A program made the position numbers and the translations under genes. Below are positions 1 to 8,398 of a DNA stretch of 64,000 bases, one piece after another; position 1 is the stretch's first letter; every line of letters starts with the position of its first letter. Origin of the DNA: Candidatus Pantoea formicae (GTDB taxonomy: Bacteria > Pseudomonadota > Gammaproteobacteria > Enterobacterales > Enterobacteriaceae); the NCBI RefSeq assembly GCF_011752625.1, contig NZ_VWXD01000007.1, positions 124,001-188,000 of the forward strand, given 5' to 3'. The notes below the pieces were generated by a model that was given only the letters and a program-made list of their open reading frames with translations, did no database searches and had not been told where the DNA came from.

Positions 1-417
1 CTGATCAATTAAATCTTTGATACGCCCAACATCACCCGCCGCGCGCAGTTGTAACCAGCAGCGATCGTACTCCTCACCAATCTGCTCCAGCGGCGTGACG
101 GTCTCTTCGGAGATCACCAGCGGCAGCTGCAGGCGTTTGCAGGCGCGGGCAATTGGCAATAAACCCTCTTCATGAAAGAGACGGTCACCGGCAAAAGCAC
201 CCACGCCCAGCGGGGCCGACCAGCTTTGATTAAGCAGCGTGGTCTGAGTGCTGATTGCCTCATTACCCTGCAACACTCTTGGCAGCAAGCGAAAACGGCG
301 CAGCGCCTGCTGATTGGCATCGGGTTCGCCCGTTAGCGCATCCGCAGGCTGGCCCTGCATGTAGCGGAACAAGGCATCACCGAGACGTTCACGAGCGGCA
401 AGATCATGCATTGGCAT
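1..417 (-). CDS. FMN-dependent alpha-hydroxy-acid oxidoreductase, N-terminal part
   Basis: This is the first 139 codons of a gene that runs off the left edge. The translated residues (for example LNQSWSAPLGVGAFAGDRLF and LPLVISEETVTPLEQI) resemble the start of the FMN-binding TIM barrel of the lactate monooxygenase / L-lactate dehydrogenase / glycolate oxidase family, which oxidises 2-hydroxy acids to 2-oxo acids. The catalytic His and Arg would lie beyond the window, so the substrate cannot be judged. The start (417, or 411 as a second ATG) overlaps the end of the preceding transporter gene by a few bases, so the two are translationally coupled and probably act on the same compound. Confidence 0.75.
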   Translation of the reverse strand, partial: MPMHDLAARERLGDALFRYMQGQPADALTGEPDANQQALRRFRLLPRVLQGNEAISTQTTLLNQSWSAPLGVGAFAGDRLFHEEGLLPIARACKRLQLPLVISEETVTPLEQIGEEYDRCWLQLRAAGDVGRIKDLIDQ

Positions 418-1930
418 GCTGGGCCTCCGTCGCATTCTCATGTTCGAGGAAGGTGGCGAAGGCCGGTGTTTTCGGATTCTGCAAAATGGCCGGTGGCCCT
501 TCTTCAATCAGCGTGCCGTTCTGCAGGAACACCACGCGATCGGCAACGCCCGCCGCAAAGGCAATGTCATGGGTGCTGATGATCATGGTGATACCGGTTT
601 GTGCCAGGTTACGCATGGTCTGGTTCACTTCACGCACCAGTTCAGGGTCAAGCGCCGAGGTCGGCTCATCGAACAGCAGGATTTGTGGCTCTGCTGCCAA
701 CGCGCGGGCGATGCCGACACGCTGTTTCTGCCCGCCGGACAGCTCATGCGGCAGCGAGGCGGCGAAATCCTGTAATCCCACCATCTTCAGGGCGCGCATC
801 GCTTTGGCACGGGCAATTTCGGGTTGAGCACCCTGCACACGCAGCAGAATACTCATCACGTTTTCGAGCGCAGTGAGGTGATCAAACAGCGCGAAGTGCT
901 GGAACACGATACCGATACCAGATTTGGCACGGTTAGTTGGCAGATGACGGGCAGCCAGAGGGCGGCCGTTTTCATCGCTGCCCATAAAGTGGCCTTCGGT
1001 CTGGATGGTGCCGCTGCTGCGCGGCGTGAGCGCCAGAATCGATTTCAACAGGGTACTTTTACCGGAGCCGGAACGACCGAGCAGCACCACCACTTCGCCG
1101 CGGCGCACAGTCAGCGACAGGGATTTCAGTACTGCTTTACCGGCGTACTCGACGCAGAGTTTGTCCACTTCCAACACGGGTGCAGCGGTTTGCGTATCCC
1201 AGCGACGTTTGGGCAACTGCATGGCCATCACTTCGGCTTCTGCAGGCAGTTTTGCCAGCCGTGCACGGGCACGGCGCGCACGTTCATCGAGGTTGTAGAA
1301 CTTCTCCAGCCACCACTGACCGCCCGCCAGTAGCGTAGAGAGAATCAAATAAATGCCGCCCGAGGCCACCAACACCGGAATAAACAGGAAGTTCTGCGAC
1401 ACGATGGCTTGGCCGCGCATGGTGAGTTCGTTGACGCCGACGACGGAAGCCAGCGAGGTCGATTTCAGCAGGCCAACGGTTTCATTGCCCATGGTCGGCA
1501 GAATGGCGCGCAATGCCTGTGGGATCACCACATGAATCATCTCCTTGGTGCGCGAATAGCCAAAGGCCTGTGCCGCCATGCTCTGATCGCGGTCAGTGGC
1601 GATGATACCGCCGCGAATGATTTCGGCGCAGAAAGCCGTTTCATTAATCATCAGCGCCAGTAATGCACTGGTGAACGGGCTAAAACGTAAGCCGAATTCG
1701 GGCAGTACGTTATAAAGGAGAATCAACTGCAGCAGCACCGGCGTGCCGCGCAGCAGATAAATGTAGGTTTTCACCGGCACACGGATAAACCAGTGCTTTG
1801 AGGTGCTGGCTAACGCCAGGAAAAAGCCAATCAGGATGCCGCCCGCTAATGCGCCAACCAATAGTTGAACAGCGATGACGGCTCCTTCCCACAGGTAAGG
1901 GAAGGTCAGGTACTTAAGAAAATCATCCAA
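404..1930 (-). CDS. amino acid ABC transporter, fused permease-ATPase
   Basis: A single 508-residue chain joins two subunits that are normally separate. Residues about 1-215 form a HisM/GlnP-type membrane domain with the EAA loop (AAQAFGYSRTKEMIHVVIPQ). Residues about 250-508 form the nucleotide-binding domain: Walker A GRSGSGKST near 285-293, signature LSGGQ near 397-401, Walker B ILLFDE near 417-422 and the STHD H-loop. I chose TTG at 1930 because a GAGGGAG ribosome-binding site precedes it by 8 bases; an in-frame ATG at 1984 has no such site and adds 18 unlikely residues. It should import a polar amino acid or derivative delivered by the binding protein encoded just upstream. Confidence 0.88.
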   Translation of the reverse strand: MDDFLKYLTFPYLWEGAVIAVQLLVGALAGGILIGFFLALASTSKHWFIRVPVKTYIYLLRGTPVLLQLILLYNVLPEFGLRFSPFTSALLALMINETAFCAEIIRGGIIATDRDQSMAAQAFGYSRTKEMIHVVIPQALRAILPTMGNETVGLLKSTSLASVVGVNELTMRGQAIVSQNFLFIPVLVASGGIYLILSTLLAGGQWWLEKFYNLDERARRARARLAKLPAEAEVMAMQLPKRRWDTQTAAPVLEVDKLCVEYAGKAVLKSLSLTVRRGEVVVLLGRSGSGKSTLLKSILALTPRSSGTIQTEGHFMGSDENGRPLAARHLPTNRAKSGIGIVFQHFALFDHLTALENVMSILLRVQGAQPEIARAKAMRALKMVGLQDFAASLPHELSGGQKQRVGIARALAAEPQILLFDEPTSALDPELVREVNQTMRNLAQTGITMIISTHDIAFAAGVADRVVFLQNGTLIEEGPPAILQNPKTPAFATFLEHENATEAQHANA

Positions 1931-2006
1931 GGCGTTATCTCCCTCAATGCGATCGCTTGGGTTGCCCGTGATGCAGCAACCCAATTGATCCGACTGAGTT
2001 TATGCA

Positions 2007-2903
2007 TTAACCACGTGCAACAACCGGACGTTCAGCAGCGCTGCCCTGACCCCAGTAATCCAGCAATTTCTTCTGCGCACCGCTCTCCTGAATCACCTTC
2101 ATGGCATCCAGTACCGCACTGCGCAGCGTGGCGTTGTCTTTGGCAATCGGGAAGCCAACCATGATTGGCAGGTCAACGGTAAAACCGCTTTCCAGCGTTT
2201 TGTCGGCTTTGGCGATAGCGATGGCAGAACCGGCTTCGGTCAGGTAGATATCCGCACGACCGCTTTTCACCGCCTGAATGCTGTTGTCAGTGTTTTGCAC
2301 CATCAACATGCTGACCTCTGGTTTACCAGCAGCGGTGCATTTGGCGCTCTGCTCAGGCACCAATTTGTTGGCTTCGTAAGAGCCCGCAGCGGCGGCCACG
2401 GTTTTGCCACACAGGTCATCAACGGTAGTGATCTTCTTCGGGTTGCCTTTCGCCAGAATCGAGCCATCCTGCACCTGCATTGAGGCGACAAAAGCGATCT
2501 GTTTCAGGCGTTCATCAGTGACGTACAGCATTGGACCGATATCGGCACGACCACTGGAAATAGAGGTCAGCAGCACGTTGAATGAACCGGTCTGATAGCT
2601 GTGTTTTGCACCGAGGCAACTGCTGATACGTTCGAACAGTGAAGGGTCCAACCCTTCGATAATGCTCGGATCTTTCTCTGACGGGGCTTCAAAACCTTTG
2701 GTGTATCCGCCGAGACCCACTACCAGATCTTTGCCTTTCAGAGACGGATATTTGGTTTGCAGCGTCTTGCACTGCGCCATCGCCGCAAAGTCGCTGGCGG
2801 TGGGAGTAATGGGATCGGTGCTGGCCGCTTGGGCGCTGGAGAGTCCAGCTAATAAGGTGCCGGTGATGCCAGAGATCAGTAATGCGATGCGTGCAAATTT
2901 CAT
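2007..2903 (-). CDS. ABC transporter periplasmic substrate-binding protein (amino acid type)
   Basis: This 298-residue protein has a Sec signal peptide (hydrophobic stretch ending in SSAQA near residue 26) and the two-lobe pattern of family 3 solute-binding proteins, including GKTVAAAAGSYE and GRADIYLTEAGSA. It would capture a polar amino acid-like ligand in the periplasm and pass it to the fused permease-ATPase whose gene starts 76 bases downstream. The four cysteines are unusual for this family and could form disulfides. The ligand cannot be predicted, but the neighbours (RidA, a 2-hydroxyacid dehydrogenase and an alpha-hydroxy-acid oxidase) point to a compound degraded through imine, keto or hydroxy intermediates. 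Confidence 0.85.
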   Translation of the reverse strand: MKFARIALLISGITGTLLAGLSSAQAASTDPITPTASDFAAMAQCKTLQTKYPSLKGKDLVVGLGGYTKGFEAPSEKDPSIIEGLDPSLFERISSCLGAKHSYQTGSFNVLLTSISSGRADIGPMLYVTDERLKQIAFVASMQVQDGSILAKGNPKKITTVDDLCGKTVAAAAGSYEANKLVPEQSAKCTAAGKPEVSMLMVQNTDNSIQAVKSGRADIYLTEAGSAIAIAKADKTLESGFTVDLPIMVGFPIAKDNATLRSAVLDAMKVIQESGAQKKLLDYWGQGSAAERPVVARG

Positions 2904-2981
2904 AATAAGGTTCCCCTGGTGCTGGTGAATGTGTAAGCGATGACCTTGTTTTTTATGAATCTCTATACGGGTACTGCGACT

Positions 2982-3953
2982 TCAATAACCTCTTGCAACA
3001 TCAACCTGGTTGCGCAGCGGATGGCCACTGCGGTAACGCACCAGGTTATCGATAAACACCTCAAGGCAGCCCTCAAGATAGGCACTGTGATCGTCGAGAC
3101 TGCAATGCGGCGTCATCACCACGCCGGGTGTGTTCCACAGTGCATCGTCGACGGGTAGCGGCTCTTGTGGATAGACATCCAGTACTGCGCCTGCCAGCTC
3201 TCCGGCGCACAGCTTTTCGCGCATTGCGGTGTAGTCGAATACCGCGGCACGACCGACAATCACGATGCCTGCGCGGGCAGGCAGCAGATCGAGACGGCGA
3301 CGGTCAAATAGCATTTCGGTCTGTGGCGTGAGCGGTAGCGTTGAGACCAGCACATCCACCTGCGGCAGAAGATCGTCCATCGCATCAATGCGGATGCAAC
3401 GCGCCACGTCGGCGTCACATTGGCCGCTGCGCGTCACGCCAATCACGCGATAACCTTGCGCGGTTAGCAGTTTGGCCGCCGCCGCGCCAATACCGCCGAC
3501 GCCGAGCAGCAGAACGGTTTTGCCACGCGCACAGCCACCGAAGGTTGGGCGCCATAGGCGCTGAGCCTGATCCTGCAGAAAACCCGGAATGCCAAAGTTG
3601 AACATCAACGCCGCCATCAGAATGAACTCGGCGCCTTTATCGCCGTGCACGCCGGACGCATTGGTCAGCGTCACACCCTGTGGCAGATGCGCCAGCCACT
3701 GCTCAACGCCGGCCGACATCACCTGCACCCAGCTGAGGTGCGGTGCGCTGAAGGTATCCAGCGCCAGTTTGCGTCCGCTCCACAGCAGATCGCAGTTAGC
3801 GAGGAACGTGGCGGTCTGCGCCGGGTCGCTGTTTTCCGTGAGCGTGAAGTGGCTACGGAGTTTTGGGTGCGCATCCAGATGCTGCTGAAGCACTTCCCGT
3901 GAAAGGTGCAGGGCGAGTGGAGCGCTGGCGTCGTTTTCGATATGAATATGCAT
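2982..3953 (-). CDS. D-2-hydroxyacid dehydrogenase, NAD(P)-dependent
   Basis: This 323-residue protein belongs to the D-isomer-specific 2-hydroxyacid dehydrogenase family, which interconverts 2-oxo acids and D-2-hydroxy acids with NAD(P)H. The dinucleotide-binding motif GVGGIG is at 151-156. The catalytic triad of the family can be placed at Arg235 (VGRAAVFD), Glu264 (YPQEPLP) and His283 (TPHCS), so the enzyme looks intact. The usual RG pair around the Arg reads GRAA, which is more divergent. The gene overlaps the RidA stop by one base and shares an operon with the importer. It most resembles the GhrA-like glyoxylate/hydroxypyruvate reductase branch, but the substrate is not determined. Confidence 0.85.
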   Translation of the reverse strand: MHIHIENDASAPLALHLSREVLQQHLDAHPKLRSHFTLTENSDPAQTATFLANCDLLWSGRKLALDTFSAPHLSWVQVMSAGVEQWLAHLPQGVTLTNASGVHGDKGAEFILMAALMFNFGIPGFLQDQAQRLWRPTFGGCARGKTVLLLGVGGIGAAAAKLLTAQGYRVIGVTRSGQCDADVARCIRIDAMDDLLPQVDVLVSTLPLTPQTEMLFDRRRLDLLPARAGIVIVGRAAVFDYTAMREKLCAGELAGAVLDVYPQEPLPVDDALWNTPGVVMTPHCSLDDHSAYLEGCLEVFIDNLVRYRSGHPLRNQVDVARGY

Positions 3954-4345
3954 TAGCGCATCGCCGTGACTTCCATCTCGACCAGCAGGTCAGGATGGTT
4001 GAGTTGAATACCGACGGTGGCGCGTGCCGGGAACGGAAACTGGAAGAACTCGCTGTAGGCGGTGTTCATCTCGTTGAAGGTGCTGAGATCGGTGAGATAA
4101 ATCGTCACGCGAACCACATTGTCGAAGGTCATCTGCGCTTCGCTCAGCAAATCGCCAACGTTTTTGAGCACCTGGCGGGTCTGGCTGGCGATATCGCTGC
4201 CAATAATCTGTCCGCTGTAGGGGTCAATCGCCACCTGACCAGAAATAAACAGCATCGGTTCGTTCAGCACAGCAGCGGAAAGCGGAGCCGGGCCCATGGG
4301 GCGGTCACTGGCATTCATTCCCGGATAAGCAATTGCGGTCTTCAT
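3953..4345 (-). CDS. RidA/YjgF family enamine/imine deaminase
   Basis: This 130-residue protein has the RidA fold signature FISGQVAIDPYSGQIIG near the middle and the conserved Arg in PARATVGIQL that binds the carboxylate of the 2-iminoacid. RidA proteins hydrolyse reactive enamine/imine intermediates to 2-oxo acids and ammonia in the cytosol. As the first gene of a leftward operon with an amino acid importer and a 2-hydroxyacid dehydrogenase, it fits a catabolic role: the imine made from an imported amino compound would become a keto acid for the dehydrogenase. A palindromic operator lies 36 bases before the start. Confidence 0.9.
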   Translation of the reverse strand: MKTAIAYPGMNASDRPMGPAPLSAAVLNEPMLFISGQVAIDPYSGQIIGSDIASQTRQVLKNVGDLLSEAQMTFDNVVRVTIYLTDLSTFNEMNTAYSEFFQFPFPARATVGIQLNHPDLLVEMEVTAMR

Positions 4346-4380
4346 GGTGAAATTCCAAGCAAAACTGTTTCACCGCAATT

Positions 4381-4390
4381 TCGTATACGA
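4381..4390. promoter_or_regulatory. palindromic operator, copy 1 (TCGTATACGA)
   Basis: A perfect 10-base palindrome lies 36 bases upstream of the ridA-like start. The same core occurs again at 4537-4550. GTATAC-centred palindromes are typical targets of GntR/FCD-type regulators of catabolic operons. No such regulator is encoded next to it in this window, so the regulator's identity is an inference. Confidence 0.55.
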
Positions 4391-4536
4391 TTATACAAGT
4401 GTCAATGTGCGATTTTTGACCAATAGGTCGAAAAGGTGATCAGAGTCACGTAATAGGTTTTTGCTATTCAGTGACTATTTATCTGAAATGAAAGAGATTG
4501 TTTGGAATTTTCTGAACCAGTGAGCGTGGTTGTTTT

Positions 4537-4550
4537 AATCGTATACGATT
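4537..4550. promoter_or_regulatory. palindromic operator, copy 2 (AATCGTATACGATT)
   Basis: A perfect 14-base palindrome sharing the TCGTATACGA core with the site at 4381-4390, about 156 bases apart (near 15 helical turns). The pair could support DNA looping by a dimeric repressor of the ridA operon, or the distal site could affect glyQ. Only the repeat and symmetry are seen; function is inferred. Confidence 0.5.
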
Positions 4551-4687
4551 TTCTTATCTCATGGAGTTTGTGCCTTAGACCGCAGCAAAACCCCCTTCGG
4601 ATGTGCCAGGATTTCCGGCTGCACAATCCGCGGTCAAAGGGTATACTGTCGCACTCTTTTTTAATCGACCCTTATCGCGTACTCAAC

Positions 4688-5599
4688 ATGCAAAAGTTTG
4701 ATACCAAGACCTTTCAGGGCCTGATCCTGACCTTGCAGGATTACTGGGCGCGTCAGGGCTGCACCATCGTCCAGCCGCTGGACATGGAAGTGGGCGCTGG
4801 CACTTCACACCCAATGACCTGCCTGCGCGCCATCGGCCCGGAGCCTATGGCGACCGCCTATGTGCAGCCTTCGCGCCGTCCTACCGATGGTCGCTACGGT
4901 GAAAACCCGAACCGTTTACAGCACTACTATCAGTTCCAGGTGATGATCAAACCTAACCCGGACAATCTGCAAGAGCTGTACCTGGGGTCACTGCAAGAGC
5001 TGGGCCTGGATCCGACCGTGCACGATATTCGTTTCGTGGAAGATAACTGGGAAAACCCAACGCTGGGTGCCTGGGGACTGGGTTGGGAAGTGTGGCTCAA
5101 CGGCATGGAAGTGACACAGTTCACCTACTTCCAGCAAGTGGGGGGCATGGAGTGCAAGCCGGTGACCGGTGAGATCACTTACGGTCTGGAGCGTTTGGCG
5201 ATGTATATCCAGGGCGTCGACAGTGTTTACGATCTGGTGTGGAGCGACGGTCCATTTGGCCAAACCACCTACGGTGAAGTGTTCCATCAGAACGAAGTGG
5301 AACAGTCGACCTACAACTTTGAATACGCGGATGTGGACTTCTTGTTCTCCTGCTTTGAGCAGTACGAGAAAGAAGCACAACAGCTGCTGGCGCTGGAAAA
5401 ACCCCTGCCGCTGCCGGCTTATGAGCGCATTCTGAAGGCGGCACACAGCTTTAACCTGCTGGATGCACGCAAGGCGATCTCGGTGACCGAGCGTCAGCGC
5501 TATATCCTGCGTATCCGCACCCTGACGAAAGCCGTGGCGGAAGCCTATTATGCGTCTCGTGAGGCGCTCGGTTTCCCCATGTGCAACAAAAACAAGTAA
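4688..5599 (+). CDS. glyQ: glycine--tRNA ligase alpha subunit
   Basis: The 303-residue product has the same length as E. coli GlyQ and starts MQKFDTKTFQGLILTLQDYW, which fixes the start at 4688. It is the catalytic class II subunit of the alpha2beta2 enzyme that charges tRNA-Gly; the motif 2 region (MTCLRAIGPEPMATAYVQPS) and the stretch EITYGLERLAMY are present. It is followed after 9 bases by glyS, so the two are cotranscribed. Confidence 0.98.
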   Translation: MQKFDTKTFQGLILTLQDYWARQGCTIVQPLDMEVGAGTSHPMTCLRAIGPEPMATAYVQPSRRPTDGRYGENPNRLQHYYQFQVMIKPNPDNLQELYLGSLQELGLDPTVHDIRFVEDNWENPTLGAWGLGWEVWLNGMEVTQFTYFQQVGGMECKPVTGEITYGLERLAMYIQGVDSVYDLVWSDGPFGQTTYGEVFHQNEVEQSTYNFEYADVDFLFSCFEQYEKEAQQLLALEKPLPLPAYERILKAAHSFNLLDARKAISVTERQRYILRIRTLTKAVAEAYYASREALGFPMCNKNK

Positions 5600-5608
5600 G
5601 AGGCAGCC

Positions 5609-7678
5609 ATGACCGATAAAACTTTCCTGGTGGAAATTGGCACCGAAGAGTTGCCTCCGAAAGCGCTGCGCAGCCTGGCAGAAGCCTTTGCCGCGCACTT
5701 CACCGCTGAGCTGGATGGCGCCGGTTTGGCGCACGGCGAAGTCAGCTGGTTTGCTGCGCCACGCCGCCTGGCGCTGAAAGTGGCCCAATTGGCCACAGCA
5801 CAGGCCGATCGTGAAGTGGAAAAACGTGGCCCAGCGATTGCTGCCGCGTTTGATGCCGATGGCAATGCCACCAAAGCAGCCGAAGGTTGGGCGCGCGGTA
5901 ACGGCATCACCGTGGATCAGGCTGAGCGTCTGAGCACTGATAAAGGCGAATGGTTGGTGCATCGCGCGGCGGTGAAAGGTGAAACCGCCCAAGCACTGCT
6001 GCCAGCAATGGTAGTGACCGCGCTGAGCAAGCTGCCGATTCCAAAACTGATGCGTTGGGGCGCAAGTGACGTGCAGTTCGTGCGTCCGGTGCATACCGTA
6101 ACGCTGCTGCTGGGCGATGAGCTGATCCCTGCCACCATTCTCGGTATTCAGTCCGATCGAGTGATCCGTGGTCACCGCTTTATGGGTGAGCCGGAGTTCG
6201 CGCTGGACAACGCCGATCAGTATCCACAACTGCTGCTGGAACGCGGTAAAGTGGTGGCTGATTTCGCTACGCGCAAAGCCAAAATCAAAACCGATGCGGA
6301 AGCAGCAGCGCAGCAGTTGGGCGGTATCGCCGATCTGAGCGACAGCCTGCTGGAAGAAGTCGCCTCGCTGGTGGAATGGCCAGTGGTGCTGACGGCGAAA
6401 TTCGAAGAGAGGTTCCTCGCGGTGCCTTCTGAAGCGCTGGTTTACACCATGAAGGGTGACCAGAAGTACTTCCCGGTGTATGCCGCCGACGGCAAACTGC
6501 TGCCGCACTTCATCTTCGTGACCAACATCGAATCGAAAGATCCGCAGCAAATCATCTCCGGTAACGAGAAGGTGGTGCGCCCACGTCTGGCCGATGCTGA
6601 GTTCTTCTTCAACACCGACCGTAAAAAGCGTCTTGAAGATAACCTGCCACGTCTGGAGACCGTGCTGTTCCAGAAAGAGCTGGGTACGCTGCGTGATAAA
6701 ACAGATCGCATTCAGGCACTGGCAGGCTGGATTGCTGCACAGATTGGTGCTGATGTGAATCATGCTACCCGCGCGGGCCTGCTGTCGAAGTGTGACTTGA
6801 TGACCAACATGGTGTTTGAGTTCACCGATACACAGGGCGTGATGGGCATGCACTATGCCCGTCATGATGGCGAAGCAGAAGACGTGGCCGTGGCGCTGAA
6901 CGAGCAGTATCAACCGCGCTTTGCCGGTGATGCGCTGCCATCAAACCTCGTGGCTTGTGCTGTGGCCATCGCTGACAAGATGGATACCCTTGCTGGCATC
7001 TTCGGCATTGGTCAGCATCCGAAAGGCGATAAAGATCCGTTTGCACTGCGCCGTGCTGCGCTGGGCGTGCTGCGTATTATCGTTGAGAAGAACTTGCCAC
7101 TCGACCTGCAAACCCTGACTGAAGAAGCAGTGCGTTTGTATGGCAGCAAGCTGAGCAACGGCAAAGTCGTGGATGAGGTGATCGACTTCATGCTGGGTCG
7201 TTTCCGTACCTGGTATCAGGAAGAGGGTCACAGCGTTGACACTATCCAGGCGGTGCTGGCTCGTCGTCCAACGCGTCCGGCGGATTTTGATGCACGCATG
7301 AAAGCAGTATCCCACTTCCGTACTCTGGAAGCGGCGTCTGCGCTGGCTGCGGCCAACAAGCGTGTCTCCAACATTCTGGCCAAATCGACCGAAACCCTGA
7401 ACGACAGCGTGCAGGCCTCACTGCTGAAAGAGAACGCTGAGATTCAGTTGGCGACCTTCGTGACGGCGCTGGGTGACAAATTGCAGCCATACTTCGCGGA
7501 AGGCCGTTATCAGGATGCGCTGGTAGAACTGGCACAACTGCGTGAAGCGGTCGATAACTTCTTCGATAACGTGATGGTGAATGCTGACGAAGCAGAAGTG
7601 CGAATTAACCGCCTGACGCTGTTGGCACAACTGCGCGCGCTGTTCCTGCAAGTGGCGGATATCTCTCTGCTGCAGTAA
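5609..7678 (+). CDS. glyS: glycine--tRNA ligase beta subunit
   Basis: The 689-residue product equals E. coli GlyS in length and begins MTDKTFLVEIGTEELPPKAL, typical of the beta subunit that recognises tRNA-Gly. It contains the HD-like central region and the C-terminal anticodon-binding helical domain (FFDNVMVNADEAEVRINRL). It forms an operon with glyQ and ends in a strong terminator. A long open frame on the opposite strand is only a shadow of the skewed codon usage here. Confidence 0.98.
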   Translation: MTDKTFLVEIGTEELPPKALRSLAEAFAAHFTAELDGAGLAHGEVSWFAAPRRLALKVAQLATAQADREVEKRGPAIAAAFDADGNATKAAEGWARGNGITVDQAERLSTDKGEWLVHRAAVKGETAQALLPAMVVTALSKLPIPKLMRWGASDVQFVRPVHTVTLLLGDELIPATILGIQSDRVIRGHRFMGEPEFALDNADQYPQLLLERGKVVADFATRKAKIKTDAEAAAQQLGGIADLSDSLLEEVASLVEWPVVLTAKFEERFLAVPSEALVYTMKGDQKYFPVYAADGKLLPHFIFVTNIESKDPQQIISGNEKVVRPRLADAEFFFNTDRKKRLEDNLPRLETVLFQKELGTLRDKTDRIQALAGWIAAQIGADVNHATRAGLLSKCDLMTNMVFEFTDTQGVMGMHYARHDGEAEDVAVALNEQYQPRFAGDALPSNLVACAVAIADKMDTLAGIFGIGQHPKGDKDPFALRRAALGVLRIIVEKNLPLDLQTLTEEAVRLYGSKLSNGKVVDEVIDFMLGRFRTWYQEEGHSVDTIQAVLARRPTRPADFDARMKAVSHFRTLEAASALAAANKRVSNILAKSTETLNDSVQASLLKENAEIQLATFVTALGDKLQPYFAEGRYQDALVELAQLREAVDNFFDNVMVNADEAEVRINRLTLLAQLRALFLQVADISLLQ

Positions 7679-7698
7679 GCGATGTGTTGAAGTGAACC

Positions 7699-7730
7699 AA
7701 AGGGACGAGCGATCGTCCCTTTTTGTTTTT
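7699..7730 (+). terminator. Rho-independent terminator of glyQS
   Basis: A 10-base perfect stem (AAAGGGACGA at 7699-7708 pairing with TCGTCCCTTT at 7713-7722) with loop GCGA is followed by a T-rich tract. It sits 20 bases after the glyS stop and ends where the oppositely oriented toxin gene ends. Confidence 0.92.
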
Positions 7731-8039
7731 TTAAAACGAGGTGTCCCAGGTGATATGGGAAGGATAATCTTGAGAATGATGCAGAATACGAGCAATGACG
7801 ATTTGCTCAGGTTCAACGCGGTAGATGACGATATGTTCGCTGTGGATGATGGAGTAAAAACCACGGCCATAATCTGTGCGGCGTCGTCCCAGGTTATTTA
7901 CCTGAAGGCTGGAAAATAATTTATTTATTTTCATGGCATAGCGATCAGCCTGTGGTTCACCAAAATTCCAGCATCCATAAAGCCAGATAGTCAGTAAATC
8001 TTCACTCGCTCTCGGTGTTATCACTATTTCTTTTTTCAT
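7731..8039 (-). CDS. ParE/RelE-family toxin
   Basis: This 102-residue basic protein has the ParE-like pattern: an N-terminal ITPRASEDLLTIW segment, a central GRRRTDYGRGFYSI and the C-terminal IVIYRVEPEQIVIARILH strand typical of the ParE/RelE fold. ParE toxins poison DNA gyrase, while RelE relatives cut mRNA; the ParD-like partner favours ParE. The start overlaps the antitoxin gene by 38 bases in another frame, so the pair is coupled. It lies between glyS and selB, a plausible insertion point for a mobile toxin-antitoxin module. Confidence 0.87.
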   Translation of the reverse strand: MKKEIVITPRASEDLLTIWLYGCWNFGEPQADRYAMKINKLFSSLQVNNLGRRRTDYGRGFYSIIHSEHIVIYRVEPEQIVIARILHHSQDYPSHITWDTSF

Positions 8040-8292
8040 AAATGCCTGCCCTGGCTTTCGCTCTCCGTAGAAAATCGTCTACGTCCCAAGGAATGGGCTC
8101 TCCACTGTCCATCCCCTCCTGAATCAACCTTCTTAAATTCTCCAGCTTCGACGCCGCCTGCTTCTCCCGCAGTAAACGTAGCGAATCGCGCACCACTTCG
8201 CTTTGGGTACGGTAGTCACCGGACTCCACCAGAGATTCAACAAACTCGCGCAGTTCATCACCTAAATCGATTGTCATGGTACGTGCCATCAT
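8002..8292 (-). CDS. ParD-like antitoxin (CopG/ribbon-helix-helix)
   Basis: This 96-residue protein begins with the ribbon-helix-helix motif (TMTIDLGDELREFVESLVES followed by RTQSEVVRDSLRLL), which dimerises and binds DNA. The C-terminal half (PIPWDVDDFLRRAKARAGI) resembles the toxin-wrapping tail of ParD. It precedes and overlaps the toxin gene, the standard antitoxin-first order. A perfect inverted repeat just upstream is a likely autoregulatory operator. Either of two adjacent ATG codons (8292 or 8289) may be the start. Confidence 0.88.
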   Translation of the reverse strand: MMARTMTIDLGDELREFVESLVESGDYRTQSEVVRDSLRLLREKQAASKLENLRRLIQEGMDSGEPIPWDVDDFLRRAKARAGIYEKRNSDNTESE

Positions 8293-8302
8293 CGTGTCCC
8301 AA

Positions 8303-8321
8303 TGTAAGAAATATTCTTACA
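8303..8321. promoter_or_regulatory. inverted-repeat operator of the toxin-antitoxin pair
   Basis: TGTAAGAA and TTCTTACA form a perfect 8-base inverted repeat with a 3-base spacer, 10 bases before the antitoxin start. The position and symmetry fit binding by the ribbon-helix-helix antitoxin or its complex with the toxin; this is an inference from family behaviour. Confidence 0.7.
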
Positions 8322-8398
8322 TCATGGCACATTTTTGAGCAATGCGGAATCGGCGTTGCAGCGCAGTTACAGACAGAACTGCGAAGCAACGCGAAGGG

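Larger units (their letters stand above)
4346..4687. other. divergent regulatory region between the ridA operon and glyQ
   Basis: This 342-base stretch separates the leftward ridA-transporter operon from glyQS. I see no credible gene in it. It contains two copies of a GTATAC-centred palindrome (listed separately), AT-rich promoter-like sequence, and a possible glyQ promoter (TATACT near 4641) before the ATG at 4688. Reading frames that extend glyQ upstream through this stretch are not supported by homology. Confidence 0.6.

Noticed and set aside
4988..6913. 641-codon open frame antisense to glyQ/glyS
   Set aside because: It lies fully opposite two well-conserved genes, has no ribosome-binding site, and its residue composition (rich in His, Gln, Arg) is typical of a shadow frame.
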